DNA of 64,000 bases. Source: Hydnum rufescens UP504 (Eukaryota; Basidiomycota; Agaricomycetes; Cantharellales; Hydnaceae). Positions 1 to 12,500 of the stretch are shown here, in pieces. The position numbers and the translations under genes are program-made. The stretch is taken from contig MU129118.1 in the NCBI GenBank assembly GCA_014904985.1, forward strand, positions 37,507 to 101,506, given 5' to 3'. Numbering within the stretch: the first letter of the stretch is position 1; every line of letters begins with the position of its first letter. The notes beneath the pieces were generated by a model. It saw only the letters and a program-made list of their open reading frames with translations. It ran no database searches and had not been told where the DNA came from.

Positions 1-410
1 CCTGTGCGATGTGACTATGTGTAGCATGCCTTTGGCATCGATCAACCAGACAATGATTCCCCGTGTTCCTGAAACTTCACATCTTCTCTCTTTCGAATGT
101 TCATGTTGTGTTCCTCTTCCCCAAGTCCTCAAGCTCTACGTATATTCTTCCTGCCCTCGCGTTCAATTTCCATGACATCCTCTTCGACCTTGTATGTATG
201 CGTTTTTAGCCTTCCTTTGCAATATTTTCTCTTCAACAGTCATGTTGAACTGACAGACGCTGCCAACAATGATTTCCCCGCCACTGCGACGTCGTGGTCG
301 CCAAGCCGTTGCACCGCTGTTCAATGTTGGCCAGAGCGATAGGGACTAGAAAAAAACTTGCGCACCAAAGGCTAATGGCGAAGGGGAGCAGCTGTTGTTA
401 CAAGTTACTA
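1..410. other. No recognisable gene
   Basis: Only short overlapping frames without family resemblance are seen here. It probably includes the 3' flank of the MDM35-like gene that ends at 411 on the minus strand. Confidence 0.4.
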
Positions 411-887
411 TTATGGTATACAACGCAACATGGAATTGCTTCGCCGACTCCACTTGAACGCAGCATACATGACAAACAGCATGGAGAGAGTACAATTCGC
501 AAGACGTGGACGATCACGACTTGCTCTCCTGTTCTTCCCGGGAGGGGGCGGCGGGTCCTTTAAAGGATTGTCTTCCCGGGCCTCTTTCAAGAGCTGATCC
601 AGATTCTTGTTTGTCACCGCTTTCTAAGGCAAGCGACATGAGCAACGGCGTACAGTAAGTCGGATGGAGAGACCTACTTGAACACACTCCCGATAAGTCT
701 TCCATACCTGACCACACTTCCGGTCATATTCCTCCGCCTTGTCTTTATTGCGCTGCTGCACGGCAGCCGCGCTCAACGGGGCACCAGAAGGGGTGATAGG
801 CTCTAGATAGCCTTCAAACCACGAGTTGAAGCATGCATCGTATTTAAGCTTAAGAGGTGTGCATTCCGAAGACAGCGAGCTGGCCAT
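411..887 (-). CDS. MDM35: Mdm35/TRIAP1-like twin CX9C protein
   Basis: Small mitochondrial intermembrane-space protein. In the family it binds Ups/PRELI proteins, which move phosphatidic acid or phosphatidylserine between the two mitochondrial membranes. Exon 1 (887-678) starts MASSLSSEC and shows two CX9C motifs: C-TPLKLKYDA-C and C-GQVWKTYRE-C, the helical hairpin oxidised by Mia40. An intron (677-624, GTAGGT..TTAG) joins ECVQ to KAVTNKNLDQLLKEARE, matching the conserved C-terminal helix of the family. The start at 887 is chosen because longer frames upstream lack family similarity. The predicted tail after the proline run (PPPPPGK) is longer than usual and could hide another intron, so the stop at 411 is less certain than the core. 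It is divergent from the POF1-like gene, with a shared 415-base gap. Confidence 0.87.
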
Positions 888-1302
888 ACTCCCGCAGTTT
901 TGGATCGCCGCGACTACTGAGACGCGCGTAAACGGAGAAGACTTTCCCCCCACGAGCCGGGATATTCCGCAAATCGCCCATTGACAGTTTATTTTCCCGT
1001 CCTTGTTGGCGCTTTCTATGGGACGGCCGCATAGATAAGCACTGTCATCGAGAGGTCAGGCGCGGGGCGACAGGAGCACTTCTGTTCTGGCGGGAGATGA
1101 GTTTGAAGAGTTTCGTCAATTGGAGAATTTCTGGGCGTTGGATGTTGACGCGCTACGTTTTCCACTCTGGGATTCCGAGGGCGGGATCGATGTGGAGATG
1201 GACATGGGGGGCGGTTGCGCCGCGTCAGGGTCGATACGGTTAGCATTGCTGGTTGTTCAAGTCAATCTTTTTCTTATGTAAGACTGTCCAGGGCCAGCCC
1301 GA
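888..1302. promoter_or_regulatory. Divergent intergenic region, MDM35 / POF1-like
   Basis: This gap separates two oppositely oriented start codons, so both promoters must lie here. No clear TATA box or named motif is visible. Assignment rests on gene orientation only. Confidence 0.4.
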
Positions 1303-2361
1303 ATGTCCAGCTTCTTGAGTGACAACCAGGTGAGCTTCACTAGCGTTTTTATGGCTTTCGCCGCACTGCTTTAATCACCATTTAGGGCAGCGATGGGGGA
1401 TCCAAACTCCAGGTATTCGAGAACGCCATTACGCGACTGAAAGCAAAAGATTCTACTGTTGAGATCGTTTACCCTTCTCACAATTGGCCGTCTTCCCTGG
1501 TGTCCCTTGACTATGCCGGGACATCCTCTGTGGCTGTTTTAGACTCCTCATTCAACCCTCCCACCAGTGCACATCTTGCGCTGGCTTTGGCTGCTGTTTC
1601 TGAGAGCGTCCCACCTTCATTGGCCCCCAATGCTATTCTTCTACTCCTGTCGGTTCGCAACGCCGACAAACAACTCAAACCTGGCGATGCATCCCACGTG
1701 CAGCGTCTTCAGATGATGACACTCCTTGCTCAGGAAATCGAACGTGTACTCTCCGCTCAGAGGAACGACAGCGGCCAGATAACAACGTTGTCGCGGGAAC
1801 ATGCTCCCCAGCCAAGCGTGGCCGTTGCGGCTATTGACGAACCGACATTTGTGGGAAAATCCTCACTCTTGATGGATTACTTCTCCAGGAGCCTCGTCGA
1901 GGCCGCTTCGCTCCCACCAGCGGCAGTTTCCTCGATTGACTTTCATTCTCGGATGGGACACCATCATCCGGTTCTTCGATCCCAAGTACTACGGCTCCCC
2001 TTCCGCAATGTCCGTGGCTCTCCACACATTCTTCGAAAAGGAACGATCTACGATATTGTGTGCGCGAAGACCTGACGCTGCCGCTGCGAACACAGGCGCG
2101 GAGGCGCGGGAAGAAGATGTGGAACAGTCCTTTTTTGCGTCGGACCTCGTTCGACCTTATGTCGAATCAAATCCTGGTGCGGTACGGATGATCGATATTG
2201 GCGTGGCAGAAGTGACAGTGAGCTCGACGCGTGTTCGGAAGGGTGTTGCTGCTGGGAACAGCTATGAAAGTGGAGGTTGGGAAGGAATGACAATTGCAAG
2301 CGTGGCCGAGTTCATCACGACACAACAACTTTACACTGCCTCTGACGTGAAAGTGGCTTAG
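1303..2361 (+). CDS. POF1: Pof1-like nicotinamide-nucleotide adenylyltransferase family protein, frame break
   Basis: Member of the nucleotidylyltransferase fold family that includes yeast Pof1 and NMN adenylyltransferases. Exon 1 is nine codons (1303-1329); an intron (1330-1385) follows. Exon 2 shows the nucleotide-binding signature SFNPPTSAHLALAL, then DEPTFVGKSS, the LGWDTIIRFFDPKYY segment, and the C-terminal SSTRVRKG motif of this fold. Between DEPTFVGKSS and LGWDT the reading frame moves by +1 near 1926-1936, so two overlapping frames are needed. A 31-base GT..AG intron at 1896-1926 would also repair the frame but would be unusually short. I read this as one gene with either an extra base or a tiny intron. 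The exact substrate is not shown by the sequence; NMN adenylyltransferase activity is inferred from the family. Confidence 0.8.
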
Positions 2362-2631
2362 CCCCCGGCCTATATCCGTACTCGAGGACATTTTTATGTA
2401 AACGTATTGTACCGACACAACTGCAGATATGTTTGCCTCCTCGAGAAACCGAATGCCAACACTGCACCAGTTTGTGGCATTGGCGACACATGTACAGTGG
2501 ACTAATCGAGTCATTGTGGCTGAGATATCGGAGAGCCAAGGCGCCGGGACAAATGTCACCGGTGCTTGCCGCGCCGCCCTCCTGTAACAATAAACTTTGG
2601 ACGGCTGTCGTGGACCCATCGGAAATCCACC

Positions 2632-3715
2632 ATGGTGTGGTGCACACGGTGGGCATGCATCGTTGTTCGGGGCACAGGATGAGTTGCTGACAAGCATTGG
2701 ATGCAGGGCCATAGTCATACCACTCATTTCCATCGGTGCTGCCTTCAATCTCTATATTCTGTTCTCTATCCTTCATCTCTGGATCGGCCTCCAACGAGAT
2801 GCTGAGAGTGAATGGGAGGGTGGCGGTCACAACTTGATAAGGACATTTGTGCGTACTTGGACACTTTCCCGCGCCTTACAACTTGCTCAAAGCGCCTGCA
2901 GGCTGCCACCCTTATAACATATATCCTCCTGTCCTCTACGGCCTCCGCCATAGGCCTCTTCGGAGTGTACAAGGTGCAATAGCCGTCTCTTCTTCCTTAT
3001 CCCCCTCGATCTGACTCGATTCTGACAGCGGATACCATCATATATCCGGATCTTCCTCCAATTCGCATTTGCGGACTTCGCTCTCTACGTCGTCACCCTT
3101 ATCGGTGTCGCTTTTGCGTGCTATCACCCAACAAATTGGCGAGACACAGCGTGCGAGCTGTTATCCACGCAACCCGACGTCTTACGGACCCTCGCGCATG
3201 CCGGCCTCGATCTAGAGAATTGCGAACACTGGATCGAAAAGGTCGTCCTATGGGTTCTGATCTCACTAAGTGCTGGCCTCATCTTCAAGGTACGACTTGC
3301 ATTCCCTCCCTCTACAGTACTTGTCCGCATCGTACCTCAACAAGCCTCTCAATTTTCGCAGCTACAATTCCTGGTCGTCATCGCAGTCCACTACAGCTCT
3401 CTTTCACGAGCGGCAGGCCACTACACCCCCCTGCATTCTCCAATCCGCACGCCGACTCATCGGCCATCGCTCTCCACTTCTACCGCCCTCCGGCAAGGGC
3501 ACGGCCAGACCTCACCCCGTGACAGCAAGAGAGGGTCACAAGCATTTTCAGATCTGCCTCCATACAGTGACCGGGACTCTTCTCCAACAAGGGTATATTC
3601 ACCCGGAAGGTCCCCCGTAAGGAGCGCCAACGGTGATATAGATGGGAGGGATGCGTTGATCTCGATGTACGAGATGGACGAGCACAGGGGCGCCGATGCC
3701 AAGCGGAGGGTCTAA
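2632..3715 (+). CDS. Four-helix membrane protein, basidiomycete hypothetical
   Basis: Five exons (2632-2648, 2707-2848, 2902-2973, 3029-3289, 3362-3715) splice to exactly 282 codons including the stop, all with GT..AG introns of 53-72 bases. The 281-residue product begins MVWCTRAIVIPL. It has four hydrophobic stretches: AIVIPLISIGAAFNLYILF near the start, AATLITYILLSS, then FLQFAFADFALYVVTLIGV, and a long one containing VLWVLISLSAGLIF plus LQFLVVIAVHY. The C-terminal ~100 residues are Ser/Pro-rich and polar, probably a cytosolic tail. I do not recognise a characterised family. The architecture (four helices, disordered tail) is common among unnamed basidiomycete membrane proteins. The start is chosen because this ATG plus the 2649-2706 intron gives a complete in-frame model; the tiny first exon makes the N-terminus the weakest part. 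Confidence 0.65.
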
Positions 3716-5159
3716 ATACGCCTCGTTGACTCGGGTCCCCATTCTCTACTGGCAGGATAAAGCTGTAATACATTGCTCACGCCAGGCAGCGTCTGCTTGA
3801 CAATGATCTCCCCCCTTTCCCTGTACTCTTCTATATTGTCTCCATATCTAGCCCGCCAGTTTTAACGATTGTCTCAACATGCATTGTACATTTTTTCCCT
3901 CTCCTTGAGAAGAAATCGTGCCACCGTTCTTCTCCCGAATTACATTGGCTGGGTACTGTCGCACATTAATATTATCAGGAAACGGACGGATCCAATTTCC
4001 ATGCCAATTCCATTACATAATCGCTTCTCAATGAGGGCCGAAATTGAAGGCGGCTGTCTGTTAGACTACTGCACATACAGTAAGAGCCAGGCAGTGGCTT
4101 GAGAGAACGCCGCGTGGGAACCGCTGCCCAAATTCCGGTTCCAAAACCCTTGCACCCGCCGCAACATTAGTGATGGGGTTACTGTAAGCCAGCAATTCCA
4201 AGGTCCGTCGAAAGGGATCCGGTCTGGACGAGCGTCGTCGCGTCGGGGGGCTCTTAGCTCTAGCTCTAGGTAACGCTTTCAGAGCTTCTTCTGAAACAAC
4301 CCCCTCCACAACAGTGACCGCCACCAGTTATGTAGTTATGGAGTGGGGGAGAGTGGTGGGGGCATCTCTCTCCCCATACAACTGACAAACATTTCGACAT
4401 TTCGAAAGAAGTATCGGGGGGGGGGGAGGGGGGGAACTCCTCCAAAAGGCCCTATAATCCATCGTGTTTTGCTTTTATAGGGAGGGGGAGGAAAGCACGC
4501 ATGTAATTTTCCTTTTCTGGAGGTGCGGTGGCAGCTGCTCTGGGTCTCTGGCCCGCGCTCATCCAGTTTACTTTACTTGTAGAAAGCCCCTCGAGTTGTT
4601 TTTACAGTTACACCTCCCCCGCCCTTTCCTTGTCTATCGAGTTGGTGCGGTAAGTAAAACTGAGAGAATTTTCCAGACTTGGAATCCCCCTACCCCCACC
4701 CTACTGTTGCATTCCGATGACCTTCACGTCAAATTTTTCCCCCCTCCAAAAGACGTACAATAGGCACTCTTCCTTCCCTCAACCAACCCCGGACCCAACC
4801 TGGAGCCTTAACCAATCATCCATTCGCAGCGAAAACACGCATCCCTGATTTTTTTGGATTCCCCACTCCTCTCACCCTCAGATCACCCAAACAGGAAACA
4901 AACAAAACAAACAAACAAACAAAAACTCGCCCCTTCGCGAACATACGTCAAGACAAAAAAAAAACCACCGTACCAGCACTTTAAGTATTCCTCCTTCCCA
5001 AATGCGACCAGCCCCCAAGCCATTACCGTAATTGACCACCTCATTCAATGATCACAAAAACAACCTAGCTTGTGTGAATGGCAGCCGATCATGTCTTTCG
5101 CACCCCCTTGGACCAGGATTGGTATCTTTCACTCTATATATGGTCTGTATCTTTGAATA
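3716..5159. other. Intergenic, low-complexity stretches
   Basis: No gene is recognised. The stretch holds a poly-G run (about 4417-4436), long C/T-rich tracts (4590-4760), and an AAAC repeat (about 4900-4925). The pyrimidine-rich part may be promoter for a small downstream ORF, but nothing proves this. Confidence 0.4.
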
Positions 5160-5471
5160 ATGTGGGAAGCCCCCTCAGGTCATAAGCCTGTGGCTACTTC
5201 GCCCTGCTCCTTTCAGCCCCGCCGTTGCTACTGTCATTTAAGATATTGCTGCTGGCGCTGCCATGATTGCTACTATGGTTTATTGCTCACCAAGGCAGCA
5301 AGGGACAGACACGGACAACAGGAAAACGAAAGGCTACAATATATTGCCAGGGCACGACAAGTGAATTTGAAAATCCAGATATCTGGGCTATCGGCAGGAA
5401 AAAAAAAGAGTATGGAAGAAATTAAACGTCTTGTGGAACAAAACCAGGCAATGTTCAACAACGATGAATGA
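5160..5471 (+). CDS. Possible small protein, C-terminal part helical
   Basis: A 103-codon frame whose second half (from about residue 48: AARDRHGQQENERLQ onward) is charged and looks like an amphipathic helix ending MFNNDE. The first half is Cys-rich and unconvincing, so the true N-terminus may come from another frame through an intron. I recognise no family. It lies between a low-complexity tract and the GPI-protein gene. Confidence 0.28.
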   Translation: MWEAPSGHKPVATSPCSFQPRRCYCHLRYCCWRCHDCYYGLLLTKAARDRHGQQENERLQYIARARQVNLKIQISGLSAGKKKSMEEIKRLVEQNQAMFNNDE

Positions 5472-5675
5472 TGTGTTGGGGTGAAAGGTATGGACACGAT
5501 AAGGGAGATGGATAATAAAGGCATCCTTAAATAGCTCAAGTCGAAGAGGCAATTCGGATAGGACAGCGAAGGCCGTGGAACTAGTGCTTCCTTTATCGAT
5601 TGTGTTCATGACTCATTCGGTTGCGGAATCGCACTTCTAGTTTGACCGTCCACCGCAGAACCAATCGCTATTTGG

Positions 5676-6563
5676 TTACGCCAGGACCCCAATACCAAGT
5701 CCAAGTAAGCCGAGCACGCCGGCAATACTCCATTGTGCGTGCACACTGGTAGCAGAAGACCTGGAGGACGTCGAGCTTGAGGGAGGCGCAGTCGAGGTTG
5801 AGCCGCCCGAGACAGGCTTGCCAGTGCTAAATGAAGTAGAGGGTGAAAAAGAGAAGGGAAAGCCAGGAAATGATTATCAAAATCGTACCTGGCACCGTGC
5901 TCGGTGGAAGAGCCAGAGCTCGAGGCGACCGAGGACGACGAAGGGATTACACCAGTGGCAGAAACGGTGCTGGCTGTCGGGGTGACAGCTGTGCACGAGG
6001 AGTTGGTCGAGTTGGCGACAGAAACAGGAGCTAGACGCGTATCGAATTAACATAGATAGCCATATGATTCGAAATTTAAGTGGGGAACTTGCCAGAGTAC
6101 TGCAGGTTGCCCACTGAATCACGAATTTCGAAAGTGATGTAGGAGGCTAGGACAAACACCTGGTTACGAGCCAGATCAGAGAAAGATATGAAGATGATCA
6201 CCTGCAGGAAGGTTGCAAAGCCATGCGTACGGCGAGCTCGAGGTGGTGACGATGTCCTCGATAGGTGCTGCGCCTACTTGCCCTCCAGGAATTACGTAGA
6301 AAAAAGAAGCGGGAAATGTCAGGACGGGGAACCGTGATCTCACAGGTGGAAAAGACTTATCGAAATCAGGAAGGGTGGATGAGTACCCGAGAAAGTCAGC
6401 GAGGAGACCTGGCACTGCGTAACGCCAACGCTGCCTTGCGGTTAGTTGGAATGATCAGAGGGAGACGAGGTGTACTTACGGGGTGTTGATGGACGGGTCA
6501 ACGGTCTGAGCAGTCGACCGAGAGCGCAAAAGCGACAACGGCGGAGAGACCAGCGAATTTCAT
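5676..6563 (-). CDS. GPI-anchored Ser/Thr-rich secreted protein (Kre9/Knh1-like N-terminal domain)
   Basis: Six exons (6563-6480, 6430-6361, 6295-6202, 6146-6093, 6030-5889, 5826-5676) total 595 coding bases, one more than a multiple of three. Signal peptide MKFAGLSAVVAFAL, then AQTVDPSINTP, a Knh1-like Ig-fold domain (TQCQVSSLTFSG, VIPGGQVGAA, SYITFEIRDSVGN), a Ser/Thr-rich spacer, and a hydrophobic C-terminus (WSIAGVLGLLGLGIGVLA) typical of GPI attachment. It is probably a cell-wall or plasma-membrane protein. An extra base near 6513 shifts the frame just after the signal peptide. Intron 2 (6360-6296) has ATAAGT..CTAC ends, and intron 4 (6092-6031) has a GCAAGT donor. These joins were picked because they restore family-like sequence; they are inference without transcript data. 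Confidence 0.78.
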
Positions 6564-7450
6564 GGCAATGAGTGGATGTTGACAGCTCGAGGAGAGGAGA
6601 ATCAAAATTGAACACTTCTATATCGGTATTACGTAATACATCACCGAATTCCCCCATTATTTATGGACAGGGACAGAACGACTCGTCTCAGGTGAACTCA
6701 ATGGACGCTGTGGCTCCCTCCCCTCATGAGCCGCACTTCACGACGTGCCCGAACGCCATCCAATCGTGAGGTGGACGTCGTCTTATTATAGCTCAGGGCC
6801 TGGCATCAGGGGGGATATTACGTCTCAAGACGCCTCGAACCACACCATCCCAATCACCTGCAATCGATATGCCCACAAATAGCATCCCTTTCTACACGTT
6901 CCAAAAACAGCACCAGACATTTGACCACATTTCCACACTGAAATCCCAGAGAGCTGGGTACGCCCGCACCTATGTGCAACAGCTGACAGGCTCATCGGAA
7001 AAAAATATTCAAGCGAACAATTCGAACGTGAATCCTTATAAGCGTCCTCATTATCTGGGTGACGCAGGGTAGACTGCTGCAGCTGGCGACTGATGGGGAG
7101 ATCGCCGCTTACTGTAATGAAGATTCCACAATTATCCTTACCACGTTCGCCCATAACATCGTGTCCAGAGTTCAGCTTCTTGCCTCAGTGGCGCTACGTC
7201 GAAGCCTCAAGGCTCGACTGAAGTAAACGAGCGATCTAATCCTTTCGGAAACCGAGCATTGTTCTTATTACGTTACCTATTCTCAACACACCCTATTGCA
7301 GGTTCACGAGGCTAAATATCTCGCCTGAGATTGGGATCATGAAGATGGCTGTTATTCACAATGAGGCCCGAGAGAAAACAAGCGCGTAGCGCTCAAAACG
7401 CCACCTCCCGGCAATCTGCGTCTCTCTTTTCGCACGGTCCGATCCTAACC
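6564..7450. promoter_or_regulatory. Divergent intergenic region, GPI protein / CDC123
   Basis: About 890 bases between two divergent starts. Promoters of both genes are expected here. No specific motif was identified. Confidence 0.35.
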
Positions 7451-8877
7451 ATGGACCAGGATGCCACCTCTCAGAAGCTTCAAGAAACGATTCTTCCTGT
7501 TTTCCCACAATTGACGCCTGCAGACGTGCTTGCCTGCCAGTGTTCGTCTTGGTATCCCACCTTCGACAAGATCACGATAAAGAGTAAAATCATAAAGCCA
7601 CTCCCCGCTGAGTTCTTGGAATATCTCGAGGCGGACACGGTGTCTATCCCAGAGGGGTCAGAGGATGCGTGCGCACCGCACATTCTATTTGGAGTACTTT
7701 CTCCCCAAGCTCTTAGATCTCAACCAGGGTCCCCGTCACGGAGCTGTCCGACGAAGACAGCGATAGCGAAAAGGGCGACGAAGATGATGATGATCCACAT
7801 TCCTCGTCCTTACGAAAATATGCATTTCCTGCTCTCGACGCCCAGATCCGAGAAGCAATATCCACGTTCGGGGCAGTCTTTCCCAAATTAAACTGGACTT
7901 CGCCTCAGGTACGGCGACCCTAGAGATTTTATTTCACGAGAACAGGCCGTGACCATTCTGTATGATGACTTTCAAGGATGCTAGTTGGATCCTTGCCCCG
8001 TCCTCTCCGTTGAAATGCACATCGCCTGCAGATGTTTATCTCTTCCTAAAGTCGTCCGACTTTGTAGTGCACGATCTCAGTCCTGACATGGTATTCGAGG
8101 GCTGTTCACTCGAGGATGATCGACCGCACGATGCGAAGCCTATCGGTAAGCCGAAATACCAAGTAGAACTTGTGCTGAAGAAATGGTTCGCCATTGACAA
8201 GAGTCGGGAACTGAGGTGCTTTGTGCGGGATGATACGTTAATCGGTGCTTGTCCATCGCATTCGCTTTGAAAGCGCATAGGAACTCATTCGTTCGCCCGA
8301 TTCCAGGTATCACACAACGAGACCCAAACTACTACGAGTTCTTAAATGAACCCAAGACGCACGAATCAATTCCCAAGGCCGTCTTGGACTTTTGGGAGCA
8401 CAAGATTAGGAATACATGGCTTGGTGGCCAGAGTTGTATGTATGACTCTCCCAAATTCAGTACCACTTCACGGGGGATCCCAAATCTCCGGTCTTCCTTA
8501 GATGCATTTGATATTCTTCTCACGCGCGATCTTCAACGAGCAAACCTCATCGATTTCAACCCCTACGCACCCCGCACCGATCCCTTACTCTTCACGTACC
8601 AAGAACTACGCGACATCTACGCCTCAGCTTCAGCAATCCAATCCCCCAATGCAGCAGCACCCCACCCATCCCACGATGCGCTCCTCCAGAGTTCCGAGTC
8701 ATAACATCCCGCACGCATCCAAGAGCCACACGCAACGCGCCCCAACATTCACACAACATGGTCCCGCGGGAGGCTCTCGAACTGAGCGCCGGCCAGAATA
8801 TCCTCGATTTTCAGGGCGCCTGGGCCGAAGAACTTGCGCGCGCGATGGCCGACGATGAAACTACGCGAGCCGCCTAG
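7451..8877 (+). CDS. CDC123: CDC123 (D123) family, eIF2 assembly factor
   Basis: Cytosolic ATP-grasp-like protein that, in the family, promotes assembly of translation factor eIF2. Five exons: 7451-7668, 7728-7908, 7977-8244, 8307-8435, 8502-8877. Visible signatures are CQCSSWYPTFDKI, IIKPLPAEFLEYLEAD, an acidic linker (SDEDSDSEKGDEDDDD), FGAVFPKLNWTSPQDASWI, VYLFLKSSDFVVHDL, ELRCFVRDD, GITQRDPNYYEFL, TRDLQRANLIDFNPYAPRTD, EFRVITSR and the conserved end HNMVPREALELS. The full set of D123 motifs is present in order, about 390 residues, the usual length. Between the FTYQEL segment and PPEFRVI the frame moves by -1 (around 8670-8685); no intron can explain it because the stretch contains no GT. 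It is convergent with the RasGEF gene. Confidence 0.93.
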
Positions 8878-9588
8878 TCTATCTACCTTGAGGTGTAGGA
8901 TAGTTGGCTCTGTGTGAACCGTCATCGTCGCTACGCCGCCCGTAGTCCTCTCGTCCACTGCCCCGGGAACTCGAAAAAGTGTCAAGGGGGGAGGGATTCT
9001 TCTTCTTCTGGGCTGAGGCAGGGCCGGGGTAAGAAATGGTGCTGTCAAGACATACATTCATTCCAGCTGCTGCTTTCTTCTCGACAGTCCGATGAAATAC
9101 ATTTGCGCTACTCTTTTGTGGATACTTGCCAGAGAATCGAGTTCCGCGTCCTGCCCCAACAGAACTCATCTGTCCAAATATTTCCCCACATTACAGCGGT
9201 ATACCGTCACGCAAATGCGTACCCGCATTAGGTGAATACAGATAGATGCAGGTGCTGGGAAACCAGAGGCGAAAGGTCCCCACACGGTACCCAGATGATC
9301 AAACAGCGGAATGCAAAGGGTCGGGTGCTGCATTGGTTTTTCAAAGAAAAGATCTGGTATTGGGGGATCATGAACAAACAAACTAAGAACCAAACAACAA
9401 ACATGGAACATTCCGCATGCAACTTGTATGAAACAGACCGTAGAAAGCGAGCAACGAACGGTGATGAGACGATTTTAAGGGTGTCACAACAACAACAACA
9501 TCAACAACAAACAAATTTAACATCATATAGCTAGCTGCGGGCAGGTGAATGTGGCGACGAGAGGCGGGAATATTGGGGCAATGCACGA
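8878..9588. other. Convergent 3' flanks, no gene
   Basis: About 700 bases between the stop codons of CDC123 (+) and the RasGEF (-). A short CAA repeat lies near 9487-9512. Probably 3' UTRs; no coding sequence recognised. Confidence 0.4.
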
Positions 9589-12500
9589 TTACATGGAGGC
9601 GAGCTGCCGAAGCCGAGTGGCTTCAAGGGTCCGGATGCGGAGACACTTTTGACGGAGAGATAGGTCGACACGATCATAGTCGAAGTGGTAATTGCTGGCA
9701 AGATGTTGCCCCGCAACGACCGACTTAACAAGGCTGAAATTACCGCAGGTCAGCGAGAATGATCGTAAGGTCGTCAGGGAAGGTAAATAACTCACCCGGC
9801 AATCAGCCGTTGTTTCTGGACGTTGATCAGTGGTCGGAGCTCGACCCCTTCTGGGAGGGGTGGGAGACTAGAAAATACTTGGGGATGGTGGAGGCAAGCA
9901 GGAGTGCAGCGGGTATACGGAGATGTGGGATCCACGTGATTGGGCAACAAGGCATACTCGAAGAGCTCGTTAAGATACACGTCTATAAATGCAGGTAAGT
10001 TGGGTATGCTAAAAGACAAGACTCTAGAGATGACGGACTTAATAGGGGAATACAGGAAGGTTTCGTGTCTCTAGGTTTGTGATCACCGCTGGACGTTGTT
10101 GAGGCGTGACTTGGGACTGAAAATCGGGTATCTGCCATGGCGGTCATGGACTCGCGGATAAAGCGATAATTTTGGGATTGGGACGTGAAGGGGATCAGGT
10201 CATTTAAGACCCGCGATTCCCATTTGCCCACACGATGCCAGTTCTTCCGCATTCCAGCTTGGACGGTGTCGCTTTGTATAGCCTGGATTATAGAAACCAG
10301 AGAAAAATAATTTCCTATCGAGTAGAGTTTCTATGGTGGAAGTCTGCCTTAGATCCCAGAATTAACAAGGGAAGTAAAAACCTACCCATGCCACCCGTAT
10401 GAGTTTGTTGATTATGATATGACGCTCGTTCACGTTGGTAAGGATAATCTCCGTTGCAATAAAGGCCGACATGAGAGCAAAACGAGACCGTGCGGCTGTC
10501 ACGTCACTGATCGTCTGTAGGTTCTGATCAGGATGATCTCTGGCTGCGACTCTGAGACGCTGCCTATCCTTGAGGAAGAGTTCCCAATCAAGAATCGAGA
10601 GTTCATTCACCGGACGGGCCCATTCAAGCGAAACAAGTTGGTCGAATTTGATCGACAAGAAGAGATCTTGATCAATGACAGTGAAATGATGCGCAAGAGC
10701 GGTCGACCGATAGAGGAGGATGAACGAGTGATAATTGATTGGAGGACGAGGGGAATGAATGCCTGTTGTCAGGGGCGAGTGCGCTAGTTGCGAAGGTGGT
10801 GGCACCACCAGAGTTTCTATAGGGACTGGGGTGATTGAAATCCCAGTGTTGATTGGGGAAGTCTCGTTTGCCTCAGTCAAGGGTGTCGATGGGTCTTCAG
10901 AAACAGCCTCGCTCTCGTCCTGGGCCGCAGGTGGATCCACATCAGGAGTGTCCGCCGCAAATGAAGGAGGTCGCGTAATAGTAACATCCTCTACTTCGGC
11001 CTCGGCAACATCTGGATCACTGTCTCCGCCTTCCTCTAGTGCATCCTCTTCGGCTCTCGCGGCGGCGGCGGCGGCTTCGTCTTCTTCGGAGAAGTCAACA
11101 CCCCGCTCTTGAGCAGCCAGCCTTTCCTGAACTTTCTTCAGCCAGGTGTCCACCTTTTTAGATTTCGCCTCTTGGACGCTGGCATTGACTTGACCTTCCA
11201 GTCTTCGCAGTGCGGCTTCGGCATCTCCAGGCTCATCGTCGCTATCATCACGCGTGTACCTGAGCTGCCAGGGCTGCACGTCTTGGAGGGGGATCGCAGC
11301 GCGGTCATCCCCGTCATGCGAATCATGCGAATGCGAAGACAATCTTTCGGACTCGGATTTGGAGGATTGTAATCCCGTTGAAGACATGGACTCCAGAGAT
11401 TGTCGAACAAACTGAAAATCTCGACGCTGAGGCATTCTCCTAACCAACCGCCTTTGCCGATCATTTTTAGCGGAGTCGTCCGAATCCGACAGGTCGTAAT
11501 CGTCTAAGGACCCGACATCAAAGGGTCCAGGGGGGGGACGCGTGGCTTCGGCGAAGGATCTCCTTGGTAAGAGATTTCCAAGGCTTGACAGTGATGACCT
11601 CCAAGTAGAAGCAGAGAACCTAGAATGACGACTAGACTTGACTTGTGGGCTATACCGGACGTATAACGGTGCAGGGGCCATTTCACGACGATCGGGGGTT
11701 AGGCTTTCTCCAACATGATCTTCGGAGATGTGCTCCGACGGAACGGATTCATTCAGTGAGACGGCATCATTGGCGTGCGAGGGGGGTTCTGATACCTCCC
11801 CTTCACCTACTGTAACATGCGCCTCATCTCCATAGTCCAAATTGGAGGCCTGCAAAATCTAGTTAGTTTTTGGGGGAAGAGCAAAGTATTGGTGGAATAC
11901 CTGAACGACGGGATGCAGCACAGGTTCATTAGTCCCATGGGTGACATCCGAATTAGATGTGGCCCCGTCATCAACTAGCGGCATATCCATCATCTTAAAG
12001 AACTGCTGCAAACCTCCTCGAACATGGTACCGACCATCTGCCTCGTTCAATTCGAGATCAAACTCTTGGTCATCGCTTGGTTGCGGAGGCAGGGAGAGGG
12101 ATGTTCTAGGGTTCAATACCCTTTTCCACCTCCCAAACTTTCCGATAGTGTTTACAAATGCACGAGTTACTTTACTGTGATGCATTGGTAAGGGCGGGGA
12201 GCCAGGGCTCGAGGGAGATGTCGCAGAGGATCCCGCTGCAGAAGCGCTTACGACAGCAGGAATGGAAAGATGAAGGGGTTGTAGGAGAGCGGCTTGTACC
12301 GTAGTCAACACGTCGCCTTGAGAAAGCATCGCGTGTGGTTCTGGCTGCTTGGCAGTAGAGCCAGCACGCGAGCGGGGTAAGGCTGGTGGATAGGACGAAA
12401 TCCCAGTCGAAAGGGGACTGCGACTATTATCAGACGTTTGGTCTCCGCTATTGAGGGTCTCGGCAGTAAATTCAGCGTTTCCATTGGCCGATGGGATAGG

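Noticed and set aside
10759..11112. Plus-strand Ser/Ala-rich ORF antisense to the RasGEF
   Set aside because: It mirrors the acidic low-complexity region of the true minus-strand gene.
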